Assembly (NCBI RefSeq): GCF_003265345.1
Contig: NZ_QFWW01000029.1
Span: forward strand, 361,900-425,899
Length of the DNA: 64,000 bases
Origin: Lentzea terrae
GTDB lineage: Bacteria > Actinomycetota > Actinomycetes > Mycobacteriales > Pseudonocardiaceae
Direction of reading: 5' to 3'
Shown here: positions 7,934 through 16,951 of the stretch, piece after piece
Layout: each line of letters starts with the position of its first letter
Numbering within the stretch: position 1 is the first letter of the stretch
Program-made: the position numbers and the translations under genes
Notes under the pieces: model-generated
What the model was told of the DNA's origin: nothing
The model's database searches: none
Seen by the model: the letters and a program-made list of their open reading frames with translations, nothing else

Positions 7934-8562
7934 CGTCTTCCCTCACTCTTGCGATGTCCATCAAGTTCGGCGACCAGTGTCGCCAGGCGATCGCGCACCT
8001 GCTCGGTGGCAACGCCGAGGGCCGCCCGTCCCTTCCCGTCGGGGAGGTGGAACGGCTCACCGATCAGCACGTCGACCTCGGGCCGCCAGCCCTTGGCCTG
8101 AAAAGTCCCGCGGCACGCGACCGGCAGCACTACCGCACCGCCGACCCGGGCCAGCCACGCCGCGCCGTTCTGCGCCGAGGCCACGTCGCCCTCGCCGCGC
8201 GTGCCCTCGGGAAAGATCCCGACCACACCACCGGCCTTGAGCACGGACAACGCGCTGGTCAGCGCTGTGCGGTCGGCTTCTCCCCGCTTGACGGGGATCT
8301 GCCCGATCTTGCCCAGCAGATAGCCCACGACGCCCTTGAACATCTCCTGCTTGATCAGAAACGTCATGCGTCGGGGCACAACACCGAACAGGATCGGTCC
8401 ATCAGCCATCGAGCTGTGGTTGGCGACGACGACCACGCCGCCGCTCAAGGGTACGCGGTCGCGTCCGTGCACCCGAATCCGGAACTGCCACGCGTACGGC
8501 CGGCGCGCGATCCAGCGGCCGAGGTCGGTCAGCCATCCCCAGCTGCCGGCGGGAACGGTCAC
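7930..8562 (-). CDS. plsC: 1-acyl-sn-glycerol-3-phosphate acyltransferase (PlsC-like)
   Basis: This probably transfers a fatty acyl chain to lysophosphatidic acid, making phosphatidic acid for membrane lipids at the inner membrane face. The 210-residue protein has the family's catalytic HX4D motif as NHSSMADG (His49, Asp54) and the glycerol-phosphate binding motif FPEGTRG (117-123). There is no long membrane segment, as in many small actinobacterial members. It overlaps cmk upstream and der downstream by 4 bases each. Its place between cmk and der is conserved in actinomycetes, but genomes usually carry several paralogs, so the exact substrate is inferred. Confidence 0.88.
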   Translation of the reverse strand: MTVPAGSWGWLTDLGRWIARRPYAWQFRIRVHGRDRVPLSGGVVVVANHSSMADGPILFGVVPRRMTFLIKQEMFKGVVGYLLGKIGQIPVKRGEADRTALTSALSVLKAGGVVGIFPEGTRGEGDVASAQNGAAWLARVGGAVVLPVACRGTFQAKGWRPEVDVLIGEPFHLPDGKGRAALGVATEQVRDRLATLVAELDGHRKSEGRR

Positions 8563-9302
8563 CCGGTCACCCGCAGCCCGCGCCGTTCCACGAGGTCCAG
8601 CAGAGCGTCCACAGTGCCCGCGAGGTCGAGCTCGGTCGTGTCCACCTCGACGGCGTCGGAAGCGGCCTTCAACGGCGACACCGCCCGCGACGAGTCGTAG
8701 TTGTCGCGCCGCTGCACGTCCTTGAGCACCGCGTCCACAGTGGACTCGCGCCCGGCCGCGTTGTCCTGCTTGGTCCGGCGAGCGGCACGTGCGTCCGCGG
8801 AGGCCGTCAGGTAGACCTTCAGCGGCGCGTCCGGCGACACCACGGTGCCGATGTCGCGACCCTCGACGACGATGCCCCCGACGTGGTCGACGGCGTCCGC
8901 GATGATCGCCCGCTGCTGCGCCACGAGCAGCTCCCGCACGTGCGCGGTGGCCGACACCGGCGACACCGCCAACGTCACTTCGGGCCCGCGGATCTCGACC
9001 GACACGTCGTCGCCGTCCAGCGTGATGCCCGGCGCCGTCGGGTCGGTGCCCACCACGAGCTTCGCGCCGCCGGCGACCTCACCGACCTTGACCTCGTCCG
9101 TCGGGTCGACCCCCGCCCGCAGCACGGCGACGGTGATCGCCCGGTACATCGAACCCGTGTCGAGGTAGCGCGCGTCCAGCGCCATCGCGAGGCGCTTCGC
9201 CACCGTGGACTTCCCGGTGCCGGACGGTCCGTCGAGAGCCACCACACCGCGCAACTGACCCTGGCCCACCACAGCTCCCTCCGAGACGCCCACGGGCACC
9301 AT
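8559..9302 (-). CDS. cmk: cytidylate kinase
   Basis: This enzyme phosphorylates CMP and dCMP with ATP to the diphosphates, for nucleic acid and lipid precursor supply. The 247-residue protein has a P-loop GPSGTGKS (25-32), the substrate-binding segment LDTGSMYRA, VEGRDIGTVV, and the lid-region arginines ARAARRTKQD. The start at 9302 gives a leader about ten residues longer than usual; an in-frame GTG at residue 11 or 12 is possible. It is the first gene of the cmk-plsC-der operon here. Upstream, where tyrA and aroH often sit in related genomes, there is an RHS toxin locus. Confidence 0.95.
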   Translation of the reverse strand: MVPVGVSEGAVVGQGQLRGVVALDGPSGTGKSTVAKRLAMALDARYLDTGSMYRAITVAVLRAGVDPTDEVKVGEVAGGAKLVVGTDPTAPGITLDGDDVSVEIRGPEVTLAVSPVSATAHVRELLVAQQRAIIADAVDHVGGIVVEGRDIGTVVSPDAPLKVYLTASADARAARRTKQDNAAGRESTVDAVLKDVQRRDNYDSSRAVSPLKAASDAVEVDTTELDLAGTVDALLDLVERRGLRVTG

Positions 9303-9357
9303 TGTGCCTGGTGCGGAGGCTCACATCGGCAGCGGGACGGTCCATGCGGCGGGACGC

Positions 9358-10275
9358 TCACCGATCTTCCTCGCCGGCATCCGGAAACCGCCGCCTGAGA
9401 TCGAGCTCGACGCAGGTTGCCTGGACACGCTCGGCGCACGAACTCGCCTCCGCGGCCGCCGCGGCAAGAGCGCTGTTGCCCTGATCACCGAGCCGGCGCG
9501 CATCCCGCCACCACGAGTGGTCCTCCAGCTTGGCGAGTCCGCTTTCCACCTTGCCGTCAACCAGGTGAAAGGCCTCAAAAACCCGCTCTGTGCAACCCGC
9601 GATGGAGTTGACGTCCCCCCTTCTCGACACGTCATCAAGAAGGGAACGCAGCCCCAGCAGCAATGAGGCCAAACCAGCCCATTCAGGGGATGCACCAACA
9701 GGATCATCGATGCGAGCGATGGTGTTTCCCACGGCCTGCAGGACCTCACGCTCCCCTCCTCCGGCCGAGATGCGTTCAGCCAGACGCCGAAAGTCACTCG
9801 CTTCCCCGGCCAACGCGGCCACCAACGGCTCGAGGCGCACCAGTGACAGGGCCAACCAGTTCAGCTGAAGGGTGACCGGGAGAGGCTGGAGCAGGTCGCG
9901 CCGCTGCCGCATGAACTCCGGATACCGGGCTCTCGGAACCGCGCCGATCAGCCACAGCCTGGCGATCCGCTCATCGATGCGACGCCAGGTCACCGAGGCG
10001 GCACCGATGCGCATCGGCTCCGGAAGCGAGCTGTCGTAGTCGCAGATCATCGTCAAGATCCCCGGCTCGGAAGCCTCGAACCGGACCTGCATGACAGCAT
10101 CGGAGTCCTGCACAGCCAGAGAATCTGCCCTCGCCATCAGTTCTCGGGCCGGAACTTGGTCGAGGGTCCGCAGATCCCACCTTGCCCGCTCACGACCTTC
10201 TCCGAGATCGTCGGAAGGCGGCCAGGAGACGACATTGACCCTGATGGACCTCGATCCCGCCCAGTCAAAGCTCAT
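9358..10275 (-). CDS. candidate immunity protein for the RHS toxin upstream
   Basis: This is a 305-residue soluble protein of no family I recognise. It is mostly helical, rich in Glu, Arg and Leu, with a long coiled region (about 140-300) and no signal peptide or membrane segment. It begins only 34 bases after the stop of the RHS toxin gene on the same strand. Contact-dependent toxin genes place their cognate immunity gene in exactly that position, so I infer that it neutralises the toxin tip. Immunity proteins are too diverse for sequence alone to prove this. Confidence 0.6.
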   Translation of the reverse strand: MSFDWAGSRSIRVNVVSWPPSDDLGEGRERARWDLRTLDQVPARELMARADSLAVQDSDAVMQVRFEASEPGILTMICDYDSSLPEPMRIGAASVTWRRIDERIARLWLIGAVPRARYPEFMRQRRDLLQPLPVTLQLNWLALSLVRLEPLVAALAGEASDFRRLAERISAGGGEREVLQAVGNTIARIDDPVGASPEWAGLASLLLGLRSLLDDVSRRGDVNSIAGCTERVFEAFHLVDGKVESGLAKLEDHSWWRDARRLGDQGNSALAAAAAEASSCAERVQATCVELDLRRRFPDAGEEDR

Positions 10276-10309
10276 TGCTGTCCCCTGCCCGCTCTTCCGA
10301 GTACGCGTG

Positions 10310-13300
10310 CTACAGCGGCACGTGGGCGACCACCTTCAGGAAGGGAAGTGCTCCTGGCCCGAAGATGGTCTCCTCAGGCATGCCCTGTCCCGTCACCCGG
10401 GTGGTGATGTGCCCTTCCCGGACGAGTCGATCATAGGTGCACTTGCACATCCTGGTGATCACGACCGAAGCGCCGTCGATGAGACCGCCGTTCCTGGTGA
10501 CTCCCCATTGAGCGGCGATGCTCAGGTTGGGATCTTCACCCCCGGAGACCCGGTAGGTGAAGAACTTCCCAGGCTGACCGACACTGCCACCGCTCGAAGC
10601 GGCCCTTGCGGCAGCGGAGTTCAACCCGTTCTCCGTGATGTTCTCCGCGTGCGCCGTCGTCGTCCCATGGGCGAAGTCCATGGTCTCGCCGCAGTTGTGC
10701 ACCAACAGCGGAGTCGAACCGGCGAGCGCGTAGTACGTGCTGGTGCCGTTGATGGTCAGGTCGTACGTGCGTTGCGAGGCCTTGTAGGCACGCACCGCCG
10801 AGATCTGCACGAACGTCCCGGCCGCGGTCTTGAGCAGGTCACCGGCGCGAAGATCACCCGCGTCCACCCAGCGTCCCGCGGTCACCGACCAGAACGGGTG
10901 GTTGTCCGTCGCCGTGATCGTGGACTTCGACCCGTCCTCGGCCACCACGGTGACGTCCACATAGGACTTGTCGTGGTCGGTCCGGATCGTGAAGTACACC
11001 TGCTGCGCCGCCGACTTGCCGGACTTCTCGCCGGTGGACACGACGGTGTCGCCGGGCTGGACCTCCTCGATCGGCTTGGTGGTGCCGTCCGCGAGCAGCA
11101 CCCGCGTACCCGCCGGGAAGCTGTGCTTGCGGCCGGCCGGACACGTATCGGGTTTCTTCTTGGTGGCCGCTTTCGCCTTGGCCGCCGCAGCTTTGGCACG
11201 TTCAGCGGCCTGAGCGGCAGCCTTGCGCGCCGCTTCCTCCGCCGCGGCACGGACCTTCGCCGCCTTCTCCGCCGCTGCCTTCGCGGCCGCCGCGGCCGCC
11301 GCCTTGGCCGCCTCCGCGGCCTTCTCCGCGCCTTGGATGATGGCGCGCGCCCACTTCAGCTCCTGGAAGAAGGTGACGACGGCCTTGCCCGCCTTGAAGA
11401 TCGCCCCGATGATCTTCGGCGCCTTGAAGATCTTGCCCCACGGCAGCGCGCCCACGACCAACGAGACACACGCGCCCAAGTCGCCCTTGAGGCAGCTCAT
11501 CAGGTCGTTGATCCCCAGGAACTCCATGAGGATCTGACCACCGGCCTCCAGGATCACGTCGAGCAAGCTCTTGCTCTGGATCTGCTGGGCCTTCGCCACG
11601 TCCTCGGGGCTCGGCCCGGTCGGTTCGGTGGCGCCGTTCTCCAGCGTCGTGCCGCCGCCTCCGCCCGCGTCGACCACCGCACCGGTCGGGTCGGTGAACG
11701 CCAGCGGGTTGTTCTCCGCGTAGGCGTAGGCGGAGATCGCGGGCCCCGGTTGCGGCATCGGGTCGGTCGAGGTGAACCGGCCGGTGTCCGGGTTGTAGTT
11801 GCGGGCCCGCAGGTAGTAGTTGCCGTCGCCGGAGGTGGAGTCCTGGTACTGCCCGGTGAACTTCAACGGGTTCGCCGGCCCGGCAGGATCTCCCGGCGTC
11901 AGGGTCGGGCCCTGGCGCGGGTTGCCGAACGGGTCGTAGTCGTAGCCCGCCAGCGGTTTTCCGTCCGGCGACACCATGTTCGCGATGCCGCCGAGCCAGT
12001 CGTGCGTGTACGAGTGCACGCCCGCGGCCGGGTCGATCAACGCCAGTGGCTCGTCGTCCGGGCCGTATGCGAAGGTGCGCTTCTCCAGCACCCCACCCGA
12101 AGCGTTCACAGTGGAGTCCACCGCGATCTGCGGCAGCGTGCCGTTGACGTCCCACGCCCAGCGCTTGGTGTTCTCACCACTCACACCCGCGAGCCGCAGA
12201 CCCGTTGCGTCGTAGGAGAACGTCGTCTGCTGACCACCGGCGTTCGTGGCCGTCGCGAGTGAGTTGTCCAGGTTGTAGGTGAACTTCTCGCGACCGGCCT
12301 TGGTCTGGTTGCCGTTGAGGTCGTAGTCGTAGTCCGTGATCGTCGGGCTGCCACCACGCGGATCAAAGATCTTCTTGGTGAGCTGGTTCGCCGCGTCGTA
12401 GTGGTACCGGGTGATGTCGTCGCCCGCGGTGCCGGACCTCTTCTGCGACAGTCGGTTGCCGACCAGGTCGTAGGAGTAGTCGATCCGGCCCGCCGACGGC
12501 GTGTGCTTGCCGCAATCCGCCGCCGCGTAGCACGCCGACGTCACGCGGTCCGCCTCGTCGTAGGAGTACGCGACGGTCTCGGTCACGCCACCTCGGGTCG
12601 TGTCGACCTTCGTCGCGTTGCCGACCGGGTCCAGCGTCAACTTGTAGGCGGAGACCGGGTCCTGCACGTCCGGCCGCGCCGGTCCGACGCGCTCGGTGCC
12701 GATACCGGTGAGCCGGCCCGCGTCGTCGTACGTCCGGTTCTCCGCCAGCCCCGTGGCACCGGGCAACGTCGTGCGCGTCCGTCGGCCGGCCACGTCGTAG
12801 CCGAAGTTCCACGTCGCGCCCGCCGCCGTCACCTGCGTGACCCGGCCGTCCTTGTCGTAGCCGGACGTGACCCGCGTGCCGTCCGGGTACTCGCGGCTGG
12901 TGATGTCGCCGCGGACGTCGTACTCGTAGTTGAACGTCTCGGTGCGGCCACCCGCTTCGCGACGAACGACCTTCTTGATCTGGTCCTCGTCGTCGTAGGT
13001 GACCTCGCGGACGCCCAACGGGTCGCCGTAGGACGTGACACGGCTCTTTGCGTCGTAACCCCACGTGTAGACAGGGCCTGCACTGCCCAGCGCACGGCGT
13101 TCGCGCCGGTTCACGATGTCGTAGGTGTCGACGATCGTGCGCTTGGCCCGTTCCTCGTCGGAGATGTGCTCGCCCTGCCGGCGGGTCATCGCCGTGACGA
13201 GGTTCGCCTCGGCGTCATAACCCGCTTCGACCTTGCGTCCCAAGGCGTCCACCGAGCTCACCGGACGTCCGGCCCGGTCGTACTCGATGCGCGTGCTGTG

Positions 13301-16300
13301 GAAGTTCGGGTCCCGCACCGACTTCAGCAGACCGTCCTCGTAGTAGTCGTAGACGGTCGCGTTGATGTCCGGCGCGTGCGGGAAGTACTTCGCATCCGCC
13401 TGGTGGACGCTGTGGACCTGGTCGTCCTCCCGGTAGCGGTAGCGGGTGGTGTGGTTGTTGGCGTCGGTGACCGAGGTCATCCGGTTGTTGGCGTCCCAGG
13501 CCGTCGTCGTGGCCTGGTCGAGCGCGTTGATCACCTTGGCGCGGTTGCCCGCGAGGTCGTACTCGACGTGGGAGGTGAACCGCTCCTTGTCCGCACCGGG
13601 CACGTTGCCGCGCGGCTCGGTGGTCGCGACCATCAGGCCGTCGTCGCTGTACTCCCACGTCGTCTTGCCACCGGACGCGTCGGTGCGGCTGGTCTTGTTG
13701 CCCGCCTCGTCGTAGGTGAACTTCGCGGAGTTGCCGCCCGCGTCGGTCTGCGAGGTCTGCCGCCCGTTGCGGTCGTAGCCCATCTCGAGCTCACGGCCGA
13801 GCGTGTCCGTCGCCGAGGTGACCTGGCCGTTGTTGTCGCGCCGGTTGGACGACGTCTTGTTGAACTCGTCCACAGTGGACGTCGTGCGGTCGAGTTCGTC
13901 GACCTTGATGTCGCGGTGCACGACCTGGCCGCCCGGATACGGCCGGGACATGCGGACCAGGTTGTCGTTCGCGTCGTAGCGGTACGTGGTGGTGAAGTCC
14001 GCCGGGTTCGCGCCGGGCACGTTGCCGCGCGCCGACGTGGTCGACTGCAGCAGACCCTTGGCGTTGTACTTGTACGACGTGACGAGGTCAGGACCGTCGC
14101 CGCGCATCTCGACGCGCGTGGCCAGGCGCCGGCCCGCGTTGGTGTAGGCGATCGACGTCGTCTTGCGCGGGTCGATCACCGCGTCGAGGCGGCCGTTGTC
14201 GAGGTAGCGGTTCCTGATCTCGAGGCCCTCGGGGTTGATCGTCGCCCGGACCCGGCCCACCTCGTCGTAGAACGTGCGGTACGAGTGGTCCTTGCCCGGT
14301 TCCTGCACCTCGACGACGTGATCCAGCTCGTCGTAGCTCGTCTTCGTGGTGTAGTCCCAGCGGTTCGCGCCGGGAACCGTGCCGCGCGGGTCGGTCTCGA
14401 AGACGCGCCGGCCGGTCTTGTCGTAGCCCAGCTCGGAACGCCTGCCCTCTGGCGAGACGACCGCGGCGAGCAGACCAGCGTTCTGCTGCCCTGCCGCGAA
14501 GTACTCGTACTTCGTCACCTTGCCGCGCTGGTCGGTCTGGCTGGTGCGCAGGCCGCGTTCGTCGTAGGCGTAGGTGATCGAGTGGTTCTCCGCGTCCGTG
14601 CTGCGGATCAGCTCGTCGAACTCGTTGTACGTGTTCTTCCAGACGTTGCCGTTCGCGTCGGTGAACTCGATCGGGTTGTTGTGCGCGTCGTACTTCGTCT
14701 TCTCGTCGAACCGCATTGGCGCCGGCGCACGACGAGTGACCGGGTTGCCGTTGAGGTCGTAGAGCGACTCGTGCTGGTTGTGGTTGCCGTTGACGACCAG
14801 CGCGCGGTTCAACGACTTGTCGTAGCGGTGGTTGTCCGTGTCACCAGCACCACGACGCGTGTAAAGCAGCACGTTGCCGCGGTATCCGTCACGGATGATC
14901 ACACCGTCCGCGTCGGTGGTGGTGGCCTCCTGCGTCTCGCCGTTCCACGCGAACGACGTGGCGTTGCCCAACGCGTCGAGCTGCTTCGTGACGCGGCCGT
15001 CGGCACCGTACTCGTTGCGCACCAACAGGATTCGCTTGTGATCCTGCGGGCTCTGCACCTCGGTCAACCGGCCGTCCGCGCCGTAGCCGTACTTCCACCT
15101 GAAGCCGCGCACGTCCTTGAAGGCCTTCAGCCGCCCGGCATCGTCGTAGTCGTAGAACGTCTTGCGGTGGTCGGGCAGCTGGATCCAGCGGATCCGCTCG
15201 TTCTCGACCCGCACCTTCACCACTCGGCCGGACGGATCGGTGATCTCGATGCCCTCACCGGTGTACGCGAACTTCGTCGTGACACCGCGCGGCGTGCGGA
15301 TCGCGATCAGCCTGCCCTGGCCGTCGAACTCGTGCACGATCTGCGTGAGGGTGACCAGTTCCCAGCCGGTCGCGGTCTTGCGCAACGTCGAGCGCACGCC
15401 CGGCGGACGCTGGAACCCACCGCCGTCGGCGTTCTTGTAGAGCACCTGCGCGCCGTCGTCGGCCAGCACGAGAGCGCCCTGGTCGGTCGGCGTGACGCGC
15501 ATGTTGTAGGACCAGGCCCAGCCCGGCCCGAACGGCCCGGGAATCGTGAGGCTGGACGAGTACACGCGGTTCGAGGCGAACGGGATGCCGAACGACGCCA
15601 TCGCCAGGTCGGGTTCGAGCCGGCTGTACGCACCGGTCGCGGTGTTGACGCCGTCACCGCGGAACGCCGGCCGCGCACCGGTGCTGCTCAGCGCCGCACC
15701 GCAGCCGCAGCCGGACACCTGCTCGATCGGCAGCGGATCCGGCAGCTCCGTCGTGCGCGGCCTGCTGTTCGGGCTCGGCGCCGACACGAGCTCGCCGCCC
15801 TCGTCCAGCAGCGCGGCGATCGTGACGAAGTAGTCCTTCTCGCGGTCGAGCACCCAGCCGTCAGCTGCGCCGAACGACCGGCAGAACTGCCGCACGGCTC
15901 CACATTGGACGTTCAGGTCGGACCGCGGCAGCGTGGTCGAGGCCTGCTCGGTTCCGCTGGCCGTGTCGAACACCCTGACCCGCCAGGACTGCCACGGCCG
16001 CGGGTCGTCCTTGACGTCGAAGTAGGCCACCAGCGAGGTGTCGCCGAGCACGAAACCCGAGCGCAGCTCGACGTTCGCGAAGACCTCGTCGGCTTCGGCC
16101 CTGACCTGCGCGAGCCGCGCCCGGTCCACCTTGGCCGGTCCGCCACCGGCCTTCAGTCCGGCCGGGACGACCGGCGGCCACTTGTCCGGTGGGACGGCCT
16201 CGTCCGGCCGTGCGGACGCGGGCGCGGGCCGGTCGACCGGCCCGGCACCCGCGGTGACTCCGGGCGCGGCCCCTGCCGCCGGCCCGTAAGTCACGGCCTG

Positions 16301-16375
16301 GAGCAGGCTCGCGCCCACCACCACGACACAGCTCAGCGCTAACAGGCGCGCACGGCGCGCCGCTCGAACCCCCAC
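10310..16375 (-). CDS. RHS/YD-repeat polymorphic toxin with HINT domain and ART-like tip
   Basis: This is a giant exported toxin of about 2021 residues. The GTG at 16375 has GGGGGA just upstream; a TTG at 16393 would add six residues. An N-terminal hydrophobic segment acts as signal or anchor. A DUF6531-like domain follows (GDGVNTATGAYSRLEPDLAM). Then come dozens of YD repeats that should build the hollow RHS shell, ending at the core signature YLRARNYNPDTGRFTSTDP near residue 1520. An Ala/Lys-rich coiled linker (about 1660-1740) leads to a HINT domain (about 1743-1893) that starts with FPAGTRVLLADGT and ends in LVHNC for self-cleavage. The last ~128 residues are the toxin: HGTT, FFTY and PEETIFG suggest an ADP-ribosyltransferase-like His-Tyr-Glu fold. 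A candidate immunity gene follows. Confidence 0.88.
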   Translation of the reverse strand: MGVRAARRARLLALSCVVVVGASLLQAVTYGPAAGAAPGVTAGAGPVDRPAPASARPDEAVPPDKWPPVVPAGLKAGGGPAKVDRARLAQVRAEADEVFANVELRSGFVLGDTSLVAYFDVKDDPRPWQSWRVRVFDTASGTEQASTTLPRSDLNVQCGAVRQFCRSFGAADGWVLDREKDYFVTIAALLDEGGELVSAPSPNSRPRTTELPDPLPIEQVSGCGCGAALSSTGARPAFRGDGVNTATGAYSRLEPDLAMASFGIPFASNRVYSSSLTIPGPFGPGWAWSYNMRVTPTDQGALVLADDGAQVLYKNADGGGFQRPPGVRSTLRKTATGWELVTLTQIVHEFDGQGRLIAIRTPRGVTTKFAYTGEGIEITDPSGRVVKVRVENERIRWIQLPDHRKTFYDYDDAGRLKAFKDVRGFRWKYGYGADGRLTEVQSPQDHKRILLVRNEYGADGRVTKQLDALGNATSFAWNGETQEATTTDADGVIIRDGYRGNVLLYTRRGAGDTDNHRYDKSLNRALVVNGNHNQHESLYDLNGNPVTRRAPAPMRFDEKTKYDAHNNPIEFTDANGNVWKNTYNEFDELIRSTDAENHSITYAYDERGLRTSQTDQRGKVTKYEYFAAGQQNAGLLAAVVSPEGRRSELGYDKTGRRVFETDPRGTVPGANRWDYTTKTSYDELDHVVEVQEPGKDHSYRTFYDEVGRVRATINPEGLEIRNRYLDNGRLDAVIDPRKTTSIAYTNAGRRLATRVEMRGDGPDLVTSYKYNAKGLLQSTTSARGNVPGANPADFTTTYRYDANDNLVRMSRPYPGGQVVHRDIKVDELDRTTSTVDEFNKTSSNRRDNNGQVTSATDTLGRELEMGYDRNGRQTSQTDAGGNSAKFTYDEAGNKTSRTDASGGKTTWEYSDDGLMVATTEPRGNVPGADKERFTSHVEYDLAGNRAKVINALDQATTTAWDANNRMTSVTDANNHTTRYRYREDDQVHSVHQADAKYFPHAPDINATVYDYYEDGLLKSVRDPNFHSTRIEYDRAGRPVSSVDALGRKVEAGYDAEANLVTAMTRRQGEHISDEERAKRTIVDTYDIVNRRERRALGSAGPVYTWGYDAKSRVTSYGDPLGVREVTYDDEDQIKKVVRREAGGRTETFNYEYDVRGDITSREYPDGTRVTSGYDKDGRVTQVTAAGATWNFGYDVAGRRTRTTLPGATGLAENRTYDDAGRLTGIGTERVGPARPDVQDPVSAYKLTLDPVGNATKVDTTRGGVTETVAYSYDEADRVTSACYAAADCGKHTPSAGRIDYSYDLVGNRLSQKRSGTAGDDITRYHYDAANQLTKKIFDPRGGSPTITDYDYDLNGNQTKAGREKFTYNLDNSLATATNAGGQQTTFSYDATGLRLAGVSGENTKRWAWDVNGTLPQIAVDSTVNASGGVLEKRTFAYGPDDEPLALIDPAAGVHSYTHDWLGGIANMVSPDGKPLAGYDYDPFGNPRQGPTLTPGDPAGPANPLKFTGQYQDSTSGDGNYYLRARNYNPDTGRFTSTDPMPQPGPAISAYAYAENNPLAFTDPTGAVVDAGGGGGTTLENGATEPTGPSPEDVAKAQQIQSKSLLDVILEAGGQILMEFLGINDLMSCLKGDLGACVSLVVGALPWGKIFKAPKIIGAIFKAGKAVVTFFQELKWARAIIQGAEKAAEAAKAAAAAAAKAAAEKAAKVRAAAEEAARKAAAQAAERAKAAAAKAKAATKKKPDTCPAGRKHSFPAGTRVLLADGTTKPIEEVQPGDTVVSTGEKSGKSAAQQVYFTIRTDHDKSYVDVTVVAEDGSKSTITATDNHPFWSVTAGRWVDAGDLRAGDLLKTAAGTFVQISAVRAYKASQRTYDLTINGTSTYYALAGSTPLLVHNCGETMDFAHGTTTAHAENITENGLNSAAARAASSGGSVGQPGKFFTYRVSGGEDPNLSIAAQWGVTRNGGLIDGASVVITRMCKCTYDRLVREGHITTRVTGQGMPEETIFGPGALPFLKVVAHVPL

Positions 16376-16511
16376 GGTTCCCCCTGCCCCCAAGGTTTCC
16401 GCCTGTTCGCGTCAACGCCGGTCACGACTTCCCCTAGGTGACCCAGAACAATGCGCGATACGAACCAGACGGGTGGTTTCCCGTCCTTCCTAGCGGTATC
16501 CAGGCAGGGGC

Positions 16512-16530
16512 AAAACACCCATTTGGGTGA
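16512..16530 (-). terminator. small intrinsic terminator downstream of aroH
   Basis: On the minus strand CACCC, a four-base loop, GGGTG and then TTTT. It lies about 50 bases after the aroH stop and isolates aroH from the RHS gene. The rest of 16394-16578 holds no gene; the RHS promoter should be in it. Confidence 0.55.
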
Positions 16531-16578
16531 GCCGAGGCATTCCAGGTCGCACAGAAAGAAGGGTATTCCCGAAAACGA

Positions 16579-16941
16579 TCAGTGATTCAGATCGGTGCGC
16601 AACGCGGCCGCTCCGCGCAGATACACGTGCTTCACCGACGACCGCGGCAGGTCGGTTTCGACGTGCGCCAGCAAGCGGATCACGCGCGGCATCGAGCCCG
16701 GCACTGCGATCTCGGTGGCGGACAGCAGCGGCACGTCCGAGAGCCCCGCCTGGCGCGCGGCGTAGGCGGGGAACTCGGACGTGAGGTCGGGTGTGGCGGT
16801 TAGAACGACGCTGATCAGGTCGTCGGGCGAGAGGGCGTTGCGCTCCAGCACCTCGCGCACCAGCTCGGCCGTGGCCTCCAGCAGCAGGTCGCGCGAGTCC
16901 GCGTCGATCTGCGTGGCTCCCCTGATCGCTCGTACCGCCAT
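16579..16941 (-). CDS. aroH: chorismate mutase, AroH class
   Basis: This converts chorismate to prephenate, the first step towards phenylalanine and tyrosine. The 120-residue protein has the length and trimeric AroH-type fold typical of the Bacillus enzyme, not the all-helical AroQ type. The N-terminal AVRAIRGATQI carries the active-site Arg, VLTATPDLTSEFPA matches the next conserved block, and SATEIAVPGSMPRVIRLL supplies the catalytic Glu and Arg. In many actinomycetes it sits close to tyrA and cmk. Here cmk is 7 kb away, beyond an RHS locus, and no tyrA is present in between. Confidence 0.93.
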   Translation of the reverse strand: MAVRAIRGATQIDADSRDLLLEATAELVREVLERNALSPDDLISVVLTATPDLTSEFPAYAARQAGLSDVPLLSATEIAVPGSMPRVIRLLAHVETDLPRSSVKHVYLRGAAALRTDLNH

Positions 16942-16951
16942 ACGCCCGACC

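Noticed and set aside
12300..15700. Regularly spaced similar sequences that could suggest a CRISPR array
   Set aside because: They encode the YD repeats of the RHS shell in one open frame, without identical repeats or unique spacers.
10091..16342. Very long open frames on the plus strand opposite the first RHS gene (one of about 1300 codons, one of about 720)
   Set aside because: They mirror the codon bias of the YD repeats on the other strand, contain monotonous Arg/Val/Leu runs, and show no domain or sensible start.
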